Origin: Bacteroidia bacterium
GTDB taxonomy: Bacteria; Bacteroidota; Bacteroidia; CAIKAF01
DNA length: 64,000 nucleotides
Direction of reading: 5' to 3'
NCBI GenBank assembly: GCA_030427255.1
Contig: JAUHWY010000009.1
Location: 24,950 to 88,949 of the forward strand
Shown here: one piece after another, positions 35,310 through 43,015 of the stretch
Layout of the letters: every line of letters starts with the position of its first letter
Numbering within the stretch: the stretch's first letter is position 1
Position numbers and translations under genes: made by a program
Notes under the pieces: generated by a model
What the model was told of the DNA's origin: nothing
Seen by the model: the letters and a program-made list of their open reading frames with translations, nothing else
Databases searched by the model: none

Positions 35310-35400
35310 TAGAAGCAATCCCTGCGTTATACGGATTCCCAGGCGGTTGAGCGTTGCCTAATGTTCCTTTATTCGTGATTAAAAAAAACGCAAGGATTGA
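35310..35400 (-). ncRNA. Candidate structured RNA or structured 3' UTR
   Basis: On the minus strand CAATCCTTGCGTT (35387-35399) pairs along all 13 bases with AACGCAGGGATTG (35316-35328), with one G-U pair that would be an A-C mismatch on the plus strand. The enclosed loop has a small AGGC/GCCT hairpin. The structure starts 16 bases after the stop of the 133-aa secreted protein and runs straight into the terminator. It could be a separate small RNA, a processed 3' UTR, or a bipartite terminator. I do not recognise the family. Confidence 0.45.
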
Positions 35401-35415
35401 ATGGGATAAAGCGCG

Positions 35416-35817
35416 TTAATCTCGTTGAACAACCCGAACTGTGTGGCAAAGCGTATAACCTTGCCCTGGGGCCAGTGGAGTACCGCATACCTTAAAATCG
35501 ATGTAGGCAGGGTCATTGGCAGAGGGTTTGAAGTTAACCCTGTCGCAACCAACCCTGCAATTGAGGCGGTCGTTGAAGGTTCCGGGAGCCTGTGGCCCTA
35601 CGGATTGCCAAGTTATTGTGCCTTCGTCTAAGCCTTTAATGTAAAGCGTTAAGGGATGTTCTGAGGCTTCAAAGACATGAAGTGTAGAGGATTCTGCTTT
35701 CATCAGGGCAGAAGGGTGCTGCATGTCGCCGGCCATAGGGCCATTTTGTGCATCCAGCGCATTGGCAGGAGCAATAGCGAACATGAACAGCGTGAGTGGG
35801 AGGTGCACGCATTTCAT
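35416..35817 (-). CDS. Small secreted protein of unknown function
   Basis: 133 residues with a signal peptide (MKCVHLPLTLFMFAIAPANA). The mature part has four cysteines in two pairs (LNCRVGCDRV and KVCGTPL ... YTLCHTV), which suggests disulphides outside the cytoplasm, and a beta-rich pattern (TLYIKGLDEGTITWQSVGP). No family recognised. The promoter at 35839 is good (TTTG-N20-TATCTTTA), and the 3' side carries the structured RNA region, so it is a monocistronic unit. Confidence 0.7.
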   Translation of the reverse strand: MKCVHLPLTLFMFAIAPANALDAQNGPMAGDMQHPSALMKAESSTLHVFEASEHPLTLYIKGLDEGTITWQSVGPQAPGTFNDRLNCRVGCDRVNFKPSANDPAYIDFKVCGTPLAPGQGYTLCHTVRVVQRD

Positions 35818-35838
35818 GGTGAGAGAGTTTTGTTAAAT

Positions 35839-35846
35839 TAAAGATA
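35839..35846 (-). promoter_or_regulatory. Promoter of the 133-aa secreted protein
   Basis: Minus-strand TATCTTTA with TTTG at 35867-35870, a spacing of 20 bases, close to the TTTG-N19-TAnnTTTG Bacteroidota consensus. Confidence 0.55.
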
Positions 35847-35925
35847 GGGCAAGAATTTTTAATAAACAAAATGCTCAGAATAATTTTTAGTTAGCAAACA
35901 AATACATGAAAAAGTCCGAAGGTTG

Positions 35926-35933
35926 TACCTTTG
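35926..35933 (+). promoter_or_regulatory. -10 element directly before ctaA
   Basis: TACCTTTG ends five bases before the ATG at 35939, so the transcript is probably leaderless or nearly so. It lies inside the extra N-terminal codons of the ORF-track start, which argues against that start. Confidence 0.55.
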
Positions 35934-35938
35934 ATTCC

Positions 35939-36967
35939 ATGACGTATACAACATCAGAGGGTAGACGTGCGGTAAGTGCTTGGTTGCTTGTAGGAATAGT
36001 TATGGTGTTTGTCATGGTGGCGATTGGTGGACTCACCCGCCTAACGGAGTCCGGCTTAAGCATAACCACATGGGATCCGATCATGGGTGCTGTGCCTCCA
36101 ATGCAAGCGGAGGACTGGGTGGAAGTATTTGATAAATATAAGGCTACACCGGAATACAAGCATAAAAACTCGGGCATGAGTCTTTCCGAGTTTCAATATA
36201 TTTTTTGGTGGGAGTGGATTCATAGGCAATGGGGACGTTTGATAGGTTTGGTGTTTATTATTCCCTTCCTTTATTTTTTGAAAAAGAAGTATTTACGCAA
36301 GAAAGGCGTTTCTCGTTTGTTGGTAATTTTGGGTTTGGGTGCTTTGCAGGCATTTTTAGGTTGGTATATGGTGGCTAGTGGCTTGGTAGACGAGCCCAGG
36401 GTTAGCCATTATCGCTTAGCGGCCCATTTGTGCACGGCTTTTTTGACCATTTCCCTTACATGGTGGCTTTGGATGGACATTCGTTACGATACCAAAATTC
36501 CTCCGGTGAATGCTCATCCCGGCTTTAGGTCGAAGGTTTTGATTTTCTTGGGTTTACTCAGTTTACAAATCGTATATGGGGCCTTTACGGCAGGAAAAGA
36601 TGCCGGACATGCTTCGGCCCACTGGCCTCAATGGACTTCGGATTCTTGGATGCCCATGGCTTCGGGTTTTGAACTAAGGGCGCTATGGAATGACCCCGCT
36701 TGGATTCAATTTACCCACCGCTGGTTTGCAGTATTGGTAGTGGGCTATTTGGTGTACTTGGCCTTAAGTTCCAGAAAACTAACGTTTAGTAGAAGGCAGA
36801 CCGAAGGGTTACGTTACATGCTCGGATTTGTGACCCTGCAATTTGTGCTTGGAGTACTTACCCTTTGGACAGAGGTTCAGGTGGTGCTTGCCTTATTTCA
36901 TCAATTGGGTGCCTTACTGTTGTTGATGGCCAGTCTATATTTTTGGCACCGTTTAAGGGCGGCTTAG
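35939..36967 (+). CDS. ctaA: Heme A synthase (COX15/CtaA)
   Basis: 342 residues with about eight membrane helices; oxidises the C8 methyl of haem O to give haem A for cytochrome oxidase. The haem-ligand histidines appear in WEWIHRQWGRLIG, HYRLAAHLC, IQFTHRWFA and LALFHQLGA, and the first loop reads GGLTRLTESGLSITTWDPIMG as in the COX15 type found in Bacteroidota and mitochondria. I use the ATG at 35939. The 3' end overlaps the deiminase gene by four bases (convergent). Confidence 0.93.
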   Translation: MTYTTSEGRRAVSAWLLVGIVMVFVMVAIGGLTRLTESGLSITTWDPIMGAVPPMQAEDWVEVFDKYKATPEYKHKNSGMSLSEFQYIFWWEWIHRQWGRLIGLVFIIPFLYFLKKKYLRKKGVSRLLVILGLGALQAFLGWYMVASGLVDEPRVSHYRLAAHLCTAFLTISLTWWLWMDIRYDTKIPPVNAHPGFRSKVLIFLGLLSLQIVYGAFTAGKDAGHASAHWPQWTSDSWMPMASGFELRALWNDPAWIQFTHRWFAVLVVGYLVYLALSSRKLTFSRRQTEGLRYMLGFVTLQFVLGVLTLWTEVQVVLALFHQLGALLLLMASLYFWHRLRAA

Positions 36968-38769
36968 TAAACCAACAGCTTTTGCACGCTTTTATTTTTC
37001 CCTTGCACGGCAGTAATCTGATACAATCCCGGACTCCATTCCTCAGAATTGAAAAAGAGTTGCTTATTGCCCGGTGCATAGGTTTTAGGATCTAAGGACC
37101 AAACCGTCCTACCCATCATGTCTTGAATCACGATACTTATGGGCTCCGCAGAGCTTACATGAATAGGAAGCACTGTTAATCCGGAGGAGGGATTGGGGTA
37201 AGCTTGCTTGGCAAAGAGCATAGCTTGGATTTTTTCTTGTTGCATACTGCCAAAAACCCTGAAACTCCATTGCCCTTGAGGGGCAGTGATTGGCCTTACT
37301 TGACTTTTTCCTGAATTTGCATTTGCGGCAATGTAATAAAACACTTGACTCCCCCCGGGAAGGCTAGGGATATTTGCTTCCCAAATATCGGAAGTGCCGG
37401 ATTGCAACTGCATGGGGAGCACTTGAAATGCTTGGGTAGTATCGGTAGTCCAGAATACAGTGGCATTAGCAATTCCTGAGCGATGCAAAATTTCTGCTTC
37501 CACCAAAAAGGGACCATTGGTCCAGCTATCTTCCAAGGGCAAATGCGAAATGTAGAGAGGGTCGTTTACTCCTACCGAATGGGTAATGCAATGGATGGCG
37601 CCTCCCTGTCGAATGATTTGCTGGTCGAGGTTGCTGTTTTGGCTGTCATCGTCGCAATCTATGCCAATAACTCTATAGCCTGGGAGGTTCTCTCTTAGAA
37701 TACGTAGAGCTGTGGTATCGTATTCTTCTCTGTAGGTTGGCACTAGAAGGGTTTTGTTTATGAATACCGCATTGCTGTAGGTTCGGTAATAGCCTCCATT
37801 GTTCGGGTAGAGGCCGGAAGTGCTTGGAGGCATAGGAATGCGAACCACCTTGAAAGGGGTGCCCCATTTGGTTTGGTAATTGCTGAGCAGGTATTGAAGG
37901 TTGGCTTCAATTTGAGGGCCATCGGCAATGCCTTGAGGGTACTGGCCCACGATAAGGGTTTGCTCGTCGAGCAATTTCATGTGCATGTCGATGTGATGGA
38001 TGCCATCGTAAGGCAGGTTGGTCATTTTGCAGTAATTGGCCATACCCATAAAGGCATCTATGGTTTGATCTACTTCGGCTTCTGATTTTCCGGGACTGTA
38101 ATAGGGGTTGCCCGGTTCATTTTCGTCGAGCACCAATTCGGAGGAGAAAAAATTTCCGCTGCCGTCGCTCATGAAATTGCCGCCAGTATGTACCAATTGG
38201 TTTGGTGTTGCATAGGTTTGGTACAATGGAATGCCTAAAGCTTGGCTGTAATGTTCCGGAATGGCATCGTCGTTGGGTCTTGGGCGATTGTAAATCCAAT
38301 CGACTAAAATGAGGTCGCCCACTTTATCGCGGTACACGGAATTGGCGGCATAATCGCGAATCCAAATGGAATTGAAGGGTACTTCCAAAAACTTAAGGTT
38401 TGAGCTAAGGGGCACATTAAAAGCTTGCAAATTGCTTTTTACGGCATTGGAATCGGAGCAATGGATAATAACGGTTGTTTCTTCTTGGGCGTAGCGGACG
38501 ATTTCGCGATGAATGGCCGGAAACGCCGTCCAGGTGATAACCAAAGCTTGGATTTCTTCCCATTCGGCCATGGTTCTTAATGAGCCACCGGGAGGAGTAG
38601 TAATTCCGTTTCGGTTGACCATTTGCTGTTGAATGTAGGCCGGCATGGCTTCTTTTTCGCCGGGAGCAAAACCTTTGGGTAGGGGAGGGTTGGACTGGGC
38701 AATTAGACCTAATTGGGCTAAAAAGAAGAGTAAAGCAATGAGCGGCAAGGCCAAAGAAGAACGAACCAT
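36964..38769 (-). CDS. T9SS-exported peptidylarginine/agmatine deiminase-family protein
   Basis: 601 residues. A signal peptide (cleavage near LGLIAQ) is followed by the guanidino-group deiminase fold: WIRDYAANSV, HTGGNF, GIHHIDMHMKLLDE and the catalytic-cysteine segment GGAIHCITHSVG near residue 405. A beta-sandwich follows, then a T9SS type-A sorting domain (AYPNPSSGLTVLP ... WSPGLYQITAVQGKNKSVQKLLVY). It probably converts arginine or agmatine groups to citrulline-type products on or outside the cell, the same overall plan as the Porphyromonas gingivalis arginine deiminase. Substrate unproven. Confidence 0.85.
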   Translation of the reverse strand: MVRSSLALPLIALLFFLAQLGLIAQSNPPLPKGFAPGEKEAMPAYIQQQMVNRNGITTPPGGSLRTMAEWEEIQALVITWTAFPAIHREIVRYAQEETTVIIHCSDSNAVKSNLQAFNVPLSSNLKFLEVPFNSIWIRDYAANSVYRDKVGDLILVDWIYNRPRPNDDAIPEHYSQALGIPLYQTYATPNQLVHTGGNFMSDGSGNFFSSELVLDENEPGNPYYSPGKSEAEVDQTIDAFMGMANYCKMTNLPYDGIHHIDMHMKLLDEQTLIVGQYPQGIADGPQIEANLQYLLSNYQTKWGTPFKVVRIPMPPSTSGLYPNNGGYYRTYSNAVFINKTLLVPTYREEYDTTALRILRENLPGYRVIGIDCDDDSQNSNLDQQIIRQGGAIHCITHSVGVNDPLYISHLPLEDSWTNGPFLVEAEILHRSGIANATVFWTTDTTQAFQVLPMQLQSGTSDIWEANIPSLPGGSQVFYYIAANANSGKSQVRPITAPQGQWSFRVFGSMQQEKIQAMLFAKQAYPNPSSGLTVLPIHVSSAEPISIVIQDMMGRTVWSLDPKTYAPGNKQLFFNSEEWSPGLYQITAVQGKNKSVQKLLVY

Positions 38770-38810
38770 AGGATGAGTAGCTTATTTACCTTGTGAAAAT
38801 ACAAAAAAAA

Positions 38811-38969
38811 TACTCCGCCAGGGAGCGATCCGACTAGCCTTTGGTTGCAAGTGCGGCCCTGCCGGAGCGAGGAAGTGGCGCGCAGCAAACTCCCGCAGCT
38901 CCTTGGCAGGGCCAGTGCTTGCAGCCAAAGCTAGTGGGGAGCGCCCGGTGCCTGCATGCCAAAAAAAAA
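38811..38969 (+). repeat. Intergenic long-hairpin repeat, copy R6
   Basis: Left end CCGCCAGGGAGCGATCC; arms 38835-38863 and 38904-38932 (TTTGGTTGCAAGTGCGGCCCTGCC against GGCAGGGCCAGTGCTTGCAGCCAAA, mostly paired); loop GGAGCGAGGAAGTGGCGCGC shared with R10; right end GGAGCGCCCGG then a T-rich complement. The only copy between divergent genes. Confidence 0.75.
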
Positions 38970-39002
38970 TCCAAAAAAGAAAAAAGAATAAGGCATGCAG
39001 GC
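38950..39002. repeat. 11-bp inverted repeat around an A-rich tract
   Basis: GCCTGCATGCC (38950-38960) and GGCATGCAGGC (38992-39002) are exact inverted copies around 31 A-rich bases. The right copy ends 15 bases before the -10 of the formimidoyltransferase gene, so it may be a protein-binding site or a cruciform. Confidence 0.45.
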
Positions 39003-39017
39003 AGGCGGCCAAAGCCT

Positions 39018-39025
39018 TACTTTTG
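39018..39025 (+). promoter_or_regulatory. -10 element of the formimidoyltransferase gene
   Basis: TACTTTTG, a full TAnnTTTG match, 16 bases before the ATG at 39042. It rules out the ORF-track start at 38841, which runs through repeat R6. Confidence 0.6.
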
Positions 39026-39041
39026 TCAAAAGCAACAAACC

Positions 39042-40724
39042 ATGCAGCAGCTCATAGAATGTGTACCCAATTTTTCGGAAGGTAGGAATCAGGCCGTGTT
39101 GGATGCCTTAGCGGAGGAAATCAGGCGTGTAGAAGGCGTTCGCCTATTGGACGTGGATCCGGGGGAGGCCACCAACCGCACCGTATTCACCTTTGTAGGT
39201 GCTCCTGAACCGGTGGTAGAGGCCGCTTTTAGAGCCATTAAAAAGGCCATGGCGCTCATAGACATGCGCAAGCACAGTGGTGCCCATCCCAGAATGGGGG
39301 CTACCGATGTTTGTCCATTGATTCCGATTCGAGGAATTAGCATGGAGGAGACCGTGGCTTGGGCCCATCGTTTGGCGAAGCGTGTTGGTGAAGAGCTTGG
39401 ACTACCTGTGTATTGCTATGAAAAAGCGGCCAAAGTGCCGGAGCGAAGTAATTTGGCCACAGTAAGGGCCGGAGAATACGAGGGTTTGGAAAAGAAACTT
39501 AAGCAGCCCAATTGGGCACCAGATTATGGCCCGGCAGCGTTTCATGCCGGTGCCGGTGCTACTGCTATTGGTGCGCGAAACTTTTTGGTGGCCTACAATG
39601 TAAATTTGAATACAACCTCTGTTCGCCGTGCCAATTCCGTGGCTTTTGATGTTAGAGAAAAAGGACGGGTTAAACGGGAAGGGAATCCCATAACGGGTAA
39701 ACCTGTTTTGGATGCAGAGGGAAACCAAGTTTGGGAGCCCGGAATGCTTAAAAGCGTTAAGGCCATTGGTTGGTATATTGAAGAGTATGGCTTGGCTCAA
39801 ATTTCGATGAACCTAACCGACATTAGCATTACCAAAGTGCACGAAGCCTTTGATGCGGTTTGCCTTTCTGCCGGGCGTCGCGGGCTTCGGGTTACAGGTT
39901 CTGAATTGGTGGGATTGATTCCCAAGCAAGCCTTACTTGATGCCGGTGTGCACTATTTACAAAAGCAAGGGCGCTCTACGGGCTTACCGGAACGCGAAAT
40001 CATTCGTATTGCTGTAAAGAGCTTGGGGTTGGACGAATTGAAACCATTTGATCCGGACAAGAAAGTAATTGAGTATTTGCTTGAGGACCCCAATCAAAAG
40101 CGACTGATAAGTAAGACGGTAGAGTCTTTTGCATTTGAGACGGCATCGGAGTCTCCGGCACCGGGTGGGGGTTCCATTGCCGCTTTGGCCGGGGCTTTGG
40201 GAGCTTCCTTGGGTACCATGGTAGCTAACTTAAGTGCGCACAAAAGAGGGTGGGACGATAGAATTGAATTTTTTAGTGGCTGGGCCGAGCGTGGCCAGCG
40301 GTTAAGTGAAAAGCTGCTTGGCTTGGTGGACGAAGATACCCGGGCATTTGAAGCCATTATGGAAGCCTTTGCCTTGCCTAAGCAAAGCGAGGCTGAGCAT
40401 GAGGTTCGGAAGCAGGCTATAGAGGCAGCTACGGTTCAGGCCATGCAGATTCCCATGGAAGTAATGCAAAGTTGTCTGGAAGGCTTAGAAGTGGCCGAAG
40501 CTATGATTGAGGAGGGGATGGCTTCCAGTTTGTCCGATGCGGCCGTAGGTGTATGGATGCTACGGGCGGGTCTTCAGGGGGCTTATTTAAACGTGAAAAT
40601 CAACGGCAAGGGCATGGAATCCAATGCAGAAGCCCAAGCGCTGCTTGAGGCTGGCAAAGCTTTGGAAGCAACTATGGAAACAAAAGCGCAGGAACTTTTA
40701 GAAAGGGTAGGCAAAAAGCTTTGA
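39042..40724 (+). CDS. ftcD: Bifunctional glutamate formimidoyltransferase / formimidoyl-THF cyclodeaminase
   Basis: 560 residues. Residues 1-330 are the formimidoyltransferase (MQQLIECVPNFSEGRN, HSGAHPRMGATDVCPLIPI, SMNLTDISITKVHEAFD), which moves the formimino group from formiminoglutamate to tetrahydrofolate. Residues 360-560 are the cyclodeaminase (ESPAPGGGSIAALAGALGASLGTMVANL), which releases ammonia to give methenyl-THF. The fused layout matches the animal-type FTCD. It links histidine breakdown to one-carbon metabolism; no hut genes are in the window. Confidence 0.93.
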   Translation: MQQLIECVPNFSEGRNQAVLDALAEEIRRVEGVRLLDVDPGEATNRTVFTFVGAPEPVVEAAFRAIKKAMALIDMRKHSGAHPRMGATDVCPLIPIRGISMEETVAWAHRLAKRVGEELGLPVYCYEKAAKVPERSNLATVRAGEYEGLEKKLKQPNWAPDYGPAAFHAGAGATAIGARNFLVAYNVNLNTTSVRRANSVAFDVREKGRVKREGNPITGKPVLDAEGNQVWEPGMLKSVKAIGWYIEEYGLAQISMNLTDISITKVHEAFDAVCLSAGRRGLRVTGSELVGLIPKQALLDAGVHYLQKQGRSTGLPEREIIRIAVKSLGLDELKPFDPDKKVIEYLLEDPNQKRLISKTVESFAFETASESPAPGGGSIAALAGALGASLGTMVANLSAHKRGWDDRIEFFSGWAERGQRLSEKLLGLVDEDTRAFEAIMEAFALPKQSEAEHEVRKQAIEAATVQAMQIPMEVMQSCLEGLEVAEAMIEEGMASSLSDAAVGVWMLRAGLQGAYLNVKINGKGMESNAEAQALLEAGKALEATMETKAQELLERVGKKL

Positions 40725-40774
40725 GGCCGTTGCGACCTTTTGTAATTTGCCCGAAGCTATTAGCTGTGGGTTAA

Positions 40775-43015
40775 ATGAAATTGATTTGGCGTTTTTTTCC
40801 GGTTCAACTGTTGCTGATTCATTTTCGGCAGAACGCCATATTGATCTTTTTTTGGTTGGTATTGTTGGGCATTGTTTCCGGTAGTTTAGGAGACTCTTAT
40901 GGCCTGTTTTACCTGTTTTTGTTTCCGGAATACTTAAACGAGGTTAGCGGTTGGTCTTACGGCATTTTGGGTTTTTCCTTTGGGGGCTTTATTATGTCTT
41001 TTCAGATATCAAGCTATATAATTCATGCCCGTAGATTTCCTTTTTTGGCCACTTTGGGGCGTCCCTTTCTTAAGTATTGCATTAACAATGCCCTAATTCC
41101 CTTAGCTTTTACCTTGTATTATTTGCTCAAGACCTCTCATTTTTTGAGAGAGAATGAGGCTCAGGATTGGGTAGATATTATATGGTGGCTCATGGCATTT
41201 TTAGGTGGAACGGCCCTTTTTATAAGCATTACCTTGGGTTACTTTTTCACCTTTAATAAGGACTTGGCGCGCTTGTTTGGGGTGGATGCCGAAAGTCGTA
41301 AATCGAGGCATGCCATACGGCCTGTAAAAATTCAGCTTGACCCGGCATTACGTGGGGCAAAACCGGTTTCTGTTGGCACCTGGAGGGTAGGAAGCTATTT
41401 AAGAAGTCCCTTTAAAATTGCCTTAGCCAGACCGGCAGACCATTACCAGCAAGAAATGCTTTGGCAGGTGTTCCGGCAAAACCATGTAAATGGTGCTGTT
41501 TTTGAGGTTATCGTTTTTGTATCGCTCTTGGTTTTGGGTTGGTTTAGGGAAATACCGGTGTTTCAAGTACCGGCAGGAGCTTGCTTTTTGCTGTTGTTCA
41601 CTATGTTGCTTATGCTGGCCAGCTCTGTACATTTTCTTTTAAAGCGCTGGTCAACGCTGTTTTTTATTTTGGTGTTTGTGGGCTTGCACTTCCTAAGCAA
41701 AAATAATGCGCTTACCATGGACTCTTTGGCCTATGGATTGAATTATTCTGAACCGGTGCGCTATCATCCCGACTCCATTCAAGCGGAATTAATGCGGGAA
41801 AAGCCTTTCCAAAAGGATTTGGCCAACCAGCGACTGATATTGGACAATTGGAGGGGGAAAATTCGAAAATCTTACCGAGCTTGGCGAAAGCCCAAGGCCA
41901 TATTTGTTCAGTGCAGCGGTGGCGGAATGAAGGCTGCCTACTGGAGTTTTTTATGCCTTCAAGCAGCAGATAGTTTAACCGGTGGAAAGTTCTTGGACCA
42001 CACCGTATTGCTTACCGGTTCTTCGGGCGGTATGATTGGCTCTTCTTTTTACCGCGAATTGTACCTAAGGCATGGTCAAGGCTTGGAAGATAGCCTCAGT
42101 AATCCCAAATACTTGGATTGGCTGGGCAGTGATTTACTCAACCCTGTGGCTACCACCATTGCACTAAATGACTTGTTGCTGCGCTTGCAGTATTTTGAAT
42201 GGGAAGGCAATATCTATCCTAAAGACAGAGGCTATGCCTTTGAGCAAAGCTTAAGCAAAAACTTGCAGGGATATTTAGATAAGCGGCTGATAGATTATGC
42301 CGCTTTGGAGGCCTCGGGAGTTATTCCTCAACTGATTTTTTCGCCCACCATATTAAACGATGGCCGAAGATTAATTATTGGAACTCAACCCTTGTCGTTT
42401 TTTTCCCTACCCATTCGCGAAGGTGCAGACCCTTATCGCCCGGCATTGGACAACGTGGAGTTCAGACGCTTGTTCGGCAAGCAAGGCGCCGACAGTTTGT
42501 TTTTTATGTCGGCTTTGCGCATGAATGCAAGCTTTCCCTACATTCTTCCCTCCGTAAGTTTGCCTTCCCGACCCCGAATGGAGATAAGCGATGCAGGTTT
42601 GCGTGACAATTACGGAGGGCAAACTTGTTTGGCCTACCTGTTTCAGTTGAGGCAATGGTTTGCCAGAAATACCAGTGGTGTAATACTGGTGCGTATTCAC
42701 GACAGCCGCAGCAATGCTTATGACGCCGATTTTAATCCCGGACTATTTGACCACATCTTTTCTCCGGTAGGAGGAGTGGTAAATAATGTGACTTCGGTAC
42801 ACTTGCAAGAGCAAGAACAAATGATAATGCAAGCCAAAGCTTGGTATAAAGGACGTGTGGATGTAGTCGACTTTAGGTTGGCCGATGTACTGCCCGACAA
42901 AATATCCATGAGTTTGCACCTGACCGAAAGAGAAAAGCGCACCATGGAACAAGCCTTAAAGCATCCCAAAGTCAGAGAAAATTTAAGCCGGCTTAGAAAC
43001 CTCCTGGGCAATTAA
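40775..43015 (+). CDS. Membrane-bound patatin-like phospholipase/hydrolase
   Basis: 746 residues. The N-terminal 330 residues hold about seven to eight membrane helices in two groups (residues 10-165 and 235-315) split by a cytosolic loop. The C-terminal part is a patatin fold: oxyanion loop VQCSGGGMKAAYW, nucleophile elbow LLTGSSGGMIGSS (GxSxG) and the dyad aspartate in EISDAGLRDNYGG. Such enzymes hydrolyse acyl esters of lipids. The fusion of a polytopic membrane domain to the catalytic part is uncommon among patatins I know. The substrate is unknown; it may act on membrane lipids. Confidence 0.8.
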   Translation: MKLIWRFFPVQLLLIHFRQNAILIFFWLVLLGIVSGSLGDSYGLFYLFLFPEYLNEVSGWSYGILGFSFGGFIMSFQISSYIIHARRFPFLATLGRPFLKYCINNALIPLAFTLYYLLKTSHFLRENEAQDWVDIIWWLMAFLGGTALFISITLGYFFTFNKDLARLFGVDAESRKSRHAIRPVKIQLDPALRGAKPVSVGTWRVGSYLRSPFKIALARPADHYQQEMLWQVFRQNHVNGAVFEVIVFVSLLVLGWFREIPVFQVPAGACFLLLFTMLLMLASSVHFLLKRWSTLFFILVFVGLHFLSKNNALTMDSLAYGLNYSEPVRYHPDSIQAELMREKPFQKDLANQRLILDNWRGKIRKSYRAWRKPKAIFVQCSGGGMKAAYWSFLCLQAADSLTGGKFLDHTVLLTGSSGGMIGSSFYRELYLRHGQGLEDSLSNPKYLDWLGSDLLNPVATTIALNDLLLRLQYFEWEGNIYPKDRGYAFEQSLSKNLQGYLDKRLIDYAALEASGVIPQLIFSPTILNDGRRLIIGTQPLSFFSLPIREGADPYRPALDNVEFRRLFGKQGADSLFFMSALRMNASFPYILPSVSLPSRPRMEISDAGLRDNYGGQTCLAYLFQLRQWFARNTSGVILVRIHDSRSNAYDADFNPGLFDHIFSPVGGVVNNVTSVHLQEQEQMIMQAKAWYKGRVDVVDFRLADVLPDKISMSLHLTEREKRTMEQALKHPKVRENLSRLRNLLGN

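Noticed and set aside
35310-35400. tRNA gene
   Set aside because: No cloverleaf, T-loop or acceptor pattern; the long stem encloses about 58 bases without the tRNA arms.
38841-39041. 67-residue N-terminal extension of the formimidoyltransferase in the ORF track
   Set aside because: The extension reads through repeat R6 and its sequence is unlike the family; a TAnnTTTG -10 lies between it and the ATG at 39042.
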